A model generated the notes under the pieces. That model ran no database searches. It was not told the origin of the DNA and was given only the letters and a program-made list of their open reading frames with translations. Positions 63,644 through 64,000 of a stretch of 64,000 nt of DNA are shown one piece after another. The stretch comes from JACQFZ01 sp036381895 (GTDB lineage Bacteria > Pseudomonadota > Gammaproteobacteria > Acidiferrobacterales > Sulfurifustaceae). The first letter of the stretch is position 1, and each line of letters opens with the position of its first letter. The stretch covers positions 1 to 64,000 of the forward strand of contig DASVBY010000055.1 in the NCBI GenBank assembly GCA_036381895.1, written 5' to 3'. Position numbers and translations under genes: made by a program.

Positions 63644-64000
63644 CTAGAACGGCAGCATTGCCGAGAACAGGAACGCCGTCCGATCGACTCCGCCGTAGTG
63701 AAGGACACCGAGCTTCATCGTTACGTCCGACCGGGTGAGCGCAACCCCGGCGCCATAGACGGCATCGGTATCCTTGCGCGAGTGCGTCTCGGACATGAAC
63801 GTTGATGAGGGAGAGCCGAGCGGATCCTTCGGGGTCGTGGTGGTCACGAGCCTGTGCTCGACCTCCTGCTCGTATCGGTGGACCCCGGCTTCCCCGTAGA
63901 AGGACAGAGACTCGGTGAGCGCAAAAAAGCGCCCGAGCTTCAGGGCGACGGTGCGGACCGTCTCCTCGCTCACGGCGAACGAGTCAAAGTTTGAAGCAGG
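63644..64000 (-). CDS. Outer-membrane beta-barrel protein, C-terminal part (5' end beyond window)
   Basis: The visible 118 residues contain alternating amphipathic strands (SLSFYGEAGVHRYEQEVE, AVYGAGVALTRSDVTMKLGVLHYGG) and end in LFSAMLPF, a C-terminal Phe typical of proteins inserted by BamA. The pattern suits a small OmpA/OmpX-like or opacity-type barrel. The frame stays open to the window edge, so the start is missing. It converges on serS. Confidence 0.7.
   Translation of the reverse strand, partial: PASNFDSFAVSEETVRTVALKLGRFFALTESLSFYGEAGVHRYEQEVEHRLVTTTTPKDPLGSPSSTFMSETHSRKDTDAVYGAGVALTRSDVTMKLGVLHYGGVDRTAFLFSAMLPF

Overview
The window is high-GC (by eye about two thirds G+C), almost fully coding, and reads as chromosome of a gammaproteobacterium. 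The evidence is gene order: pheA-hisC-tyrA-aroA-cmk-rpsA-ihfB, then lapA-lapB-pyrF; a CsiV-family gene between mtnP and mfd; and ftsK-lolA-rarA-crcB-serS. High-GC relatives of Chromatiales or Acidiferrobacterales would fit, but the genus cannot be fixed from sequence alone. I saw no tRNA, rRNA, CRISPR array, insertion sequence or phage gene.

Layout. (1) 1-6.8 kb: aromatic amino-acid pathway genes (pheA 3' end, hisC, tyrA, aroA) running into cmk, rpsA and ihfB, closed by a clear intrinsic terminator at 6813-6845. (2) 6.9-11.1 kb: envelope homeostasis and LPS core genes, lapA, lapB, pyrF, hldE kinase domain only, hldD. (3) 11.1-11.6 kb: the only gene-free gap above 300 bp, with a hairpin and a good sigma-70-like promoter. 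(4) 11.6-43.2 kb: a surface-polysaccharide locus of 21 genes. It holds nucleotide-sugar enzymes (UDP-glucuronate epimerase, manC, a long 4,6-dehydratase, galE, ugd, galU), a Wzx-type flippase, a possible Wzy-like polymerase, a WecA-type initiating transferase, a complete Wzm/Wzt ABC exporter whose Wzt carries a C-terminal glycan-binding domain, a methyltransferase with a long coiled coil, a two-domain glycosyltransferase, five further glycosyltransferases, an AsnB-type amidotransferase, an FkbM methyltransferase and a gtrB/methyltransferase/gtrA/large-membrane-protein cassette. (5) 43.3-45.8 kb: purine and methylthioinosine salvage (hpt-mtnP), csiV and def. (6) 45.9-50.1 kb: mfd and carD, divergent. 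(7) 50.3-53.9 kb: ispD-ispF, dodecin, a CoA-binding protein and metY. (8) 54-64 kb: smr, trxB, ald, ftsK, lolA, rarA, a Sel1 protein, crcB, serS and the 3' end of an outer-membrane barrel gene.

How the genes work together. The locus can supply GDP-mannose, UDP-Glc, UDP-Gal, UDP-GlcA and UDP-GalA, plus a 4-keto-6-deoxy amino sugar intermediate. The most interesting unit is wzm-wzt-methyltransferase/coiled coil-tandem glycosyltransferase at 25.1-31.2 kb. Its organisation matches ABC-exported O polysaccharides whose length is set by a capping methyltransferase on a coiled-coil ruler and whose export depends on Wzt recognising the cap. It lies beside a second set of genes (Wzx-like, Wzy-like, WecA-like, Gtr-like) that belong to a different assembly logic, so the locus probably makes two glycans or one decorated hybrid. 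No gene here is individually outside known families; the novelty, if any, is in the combination.
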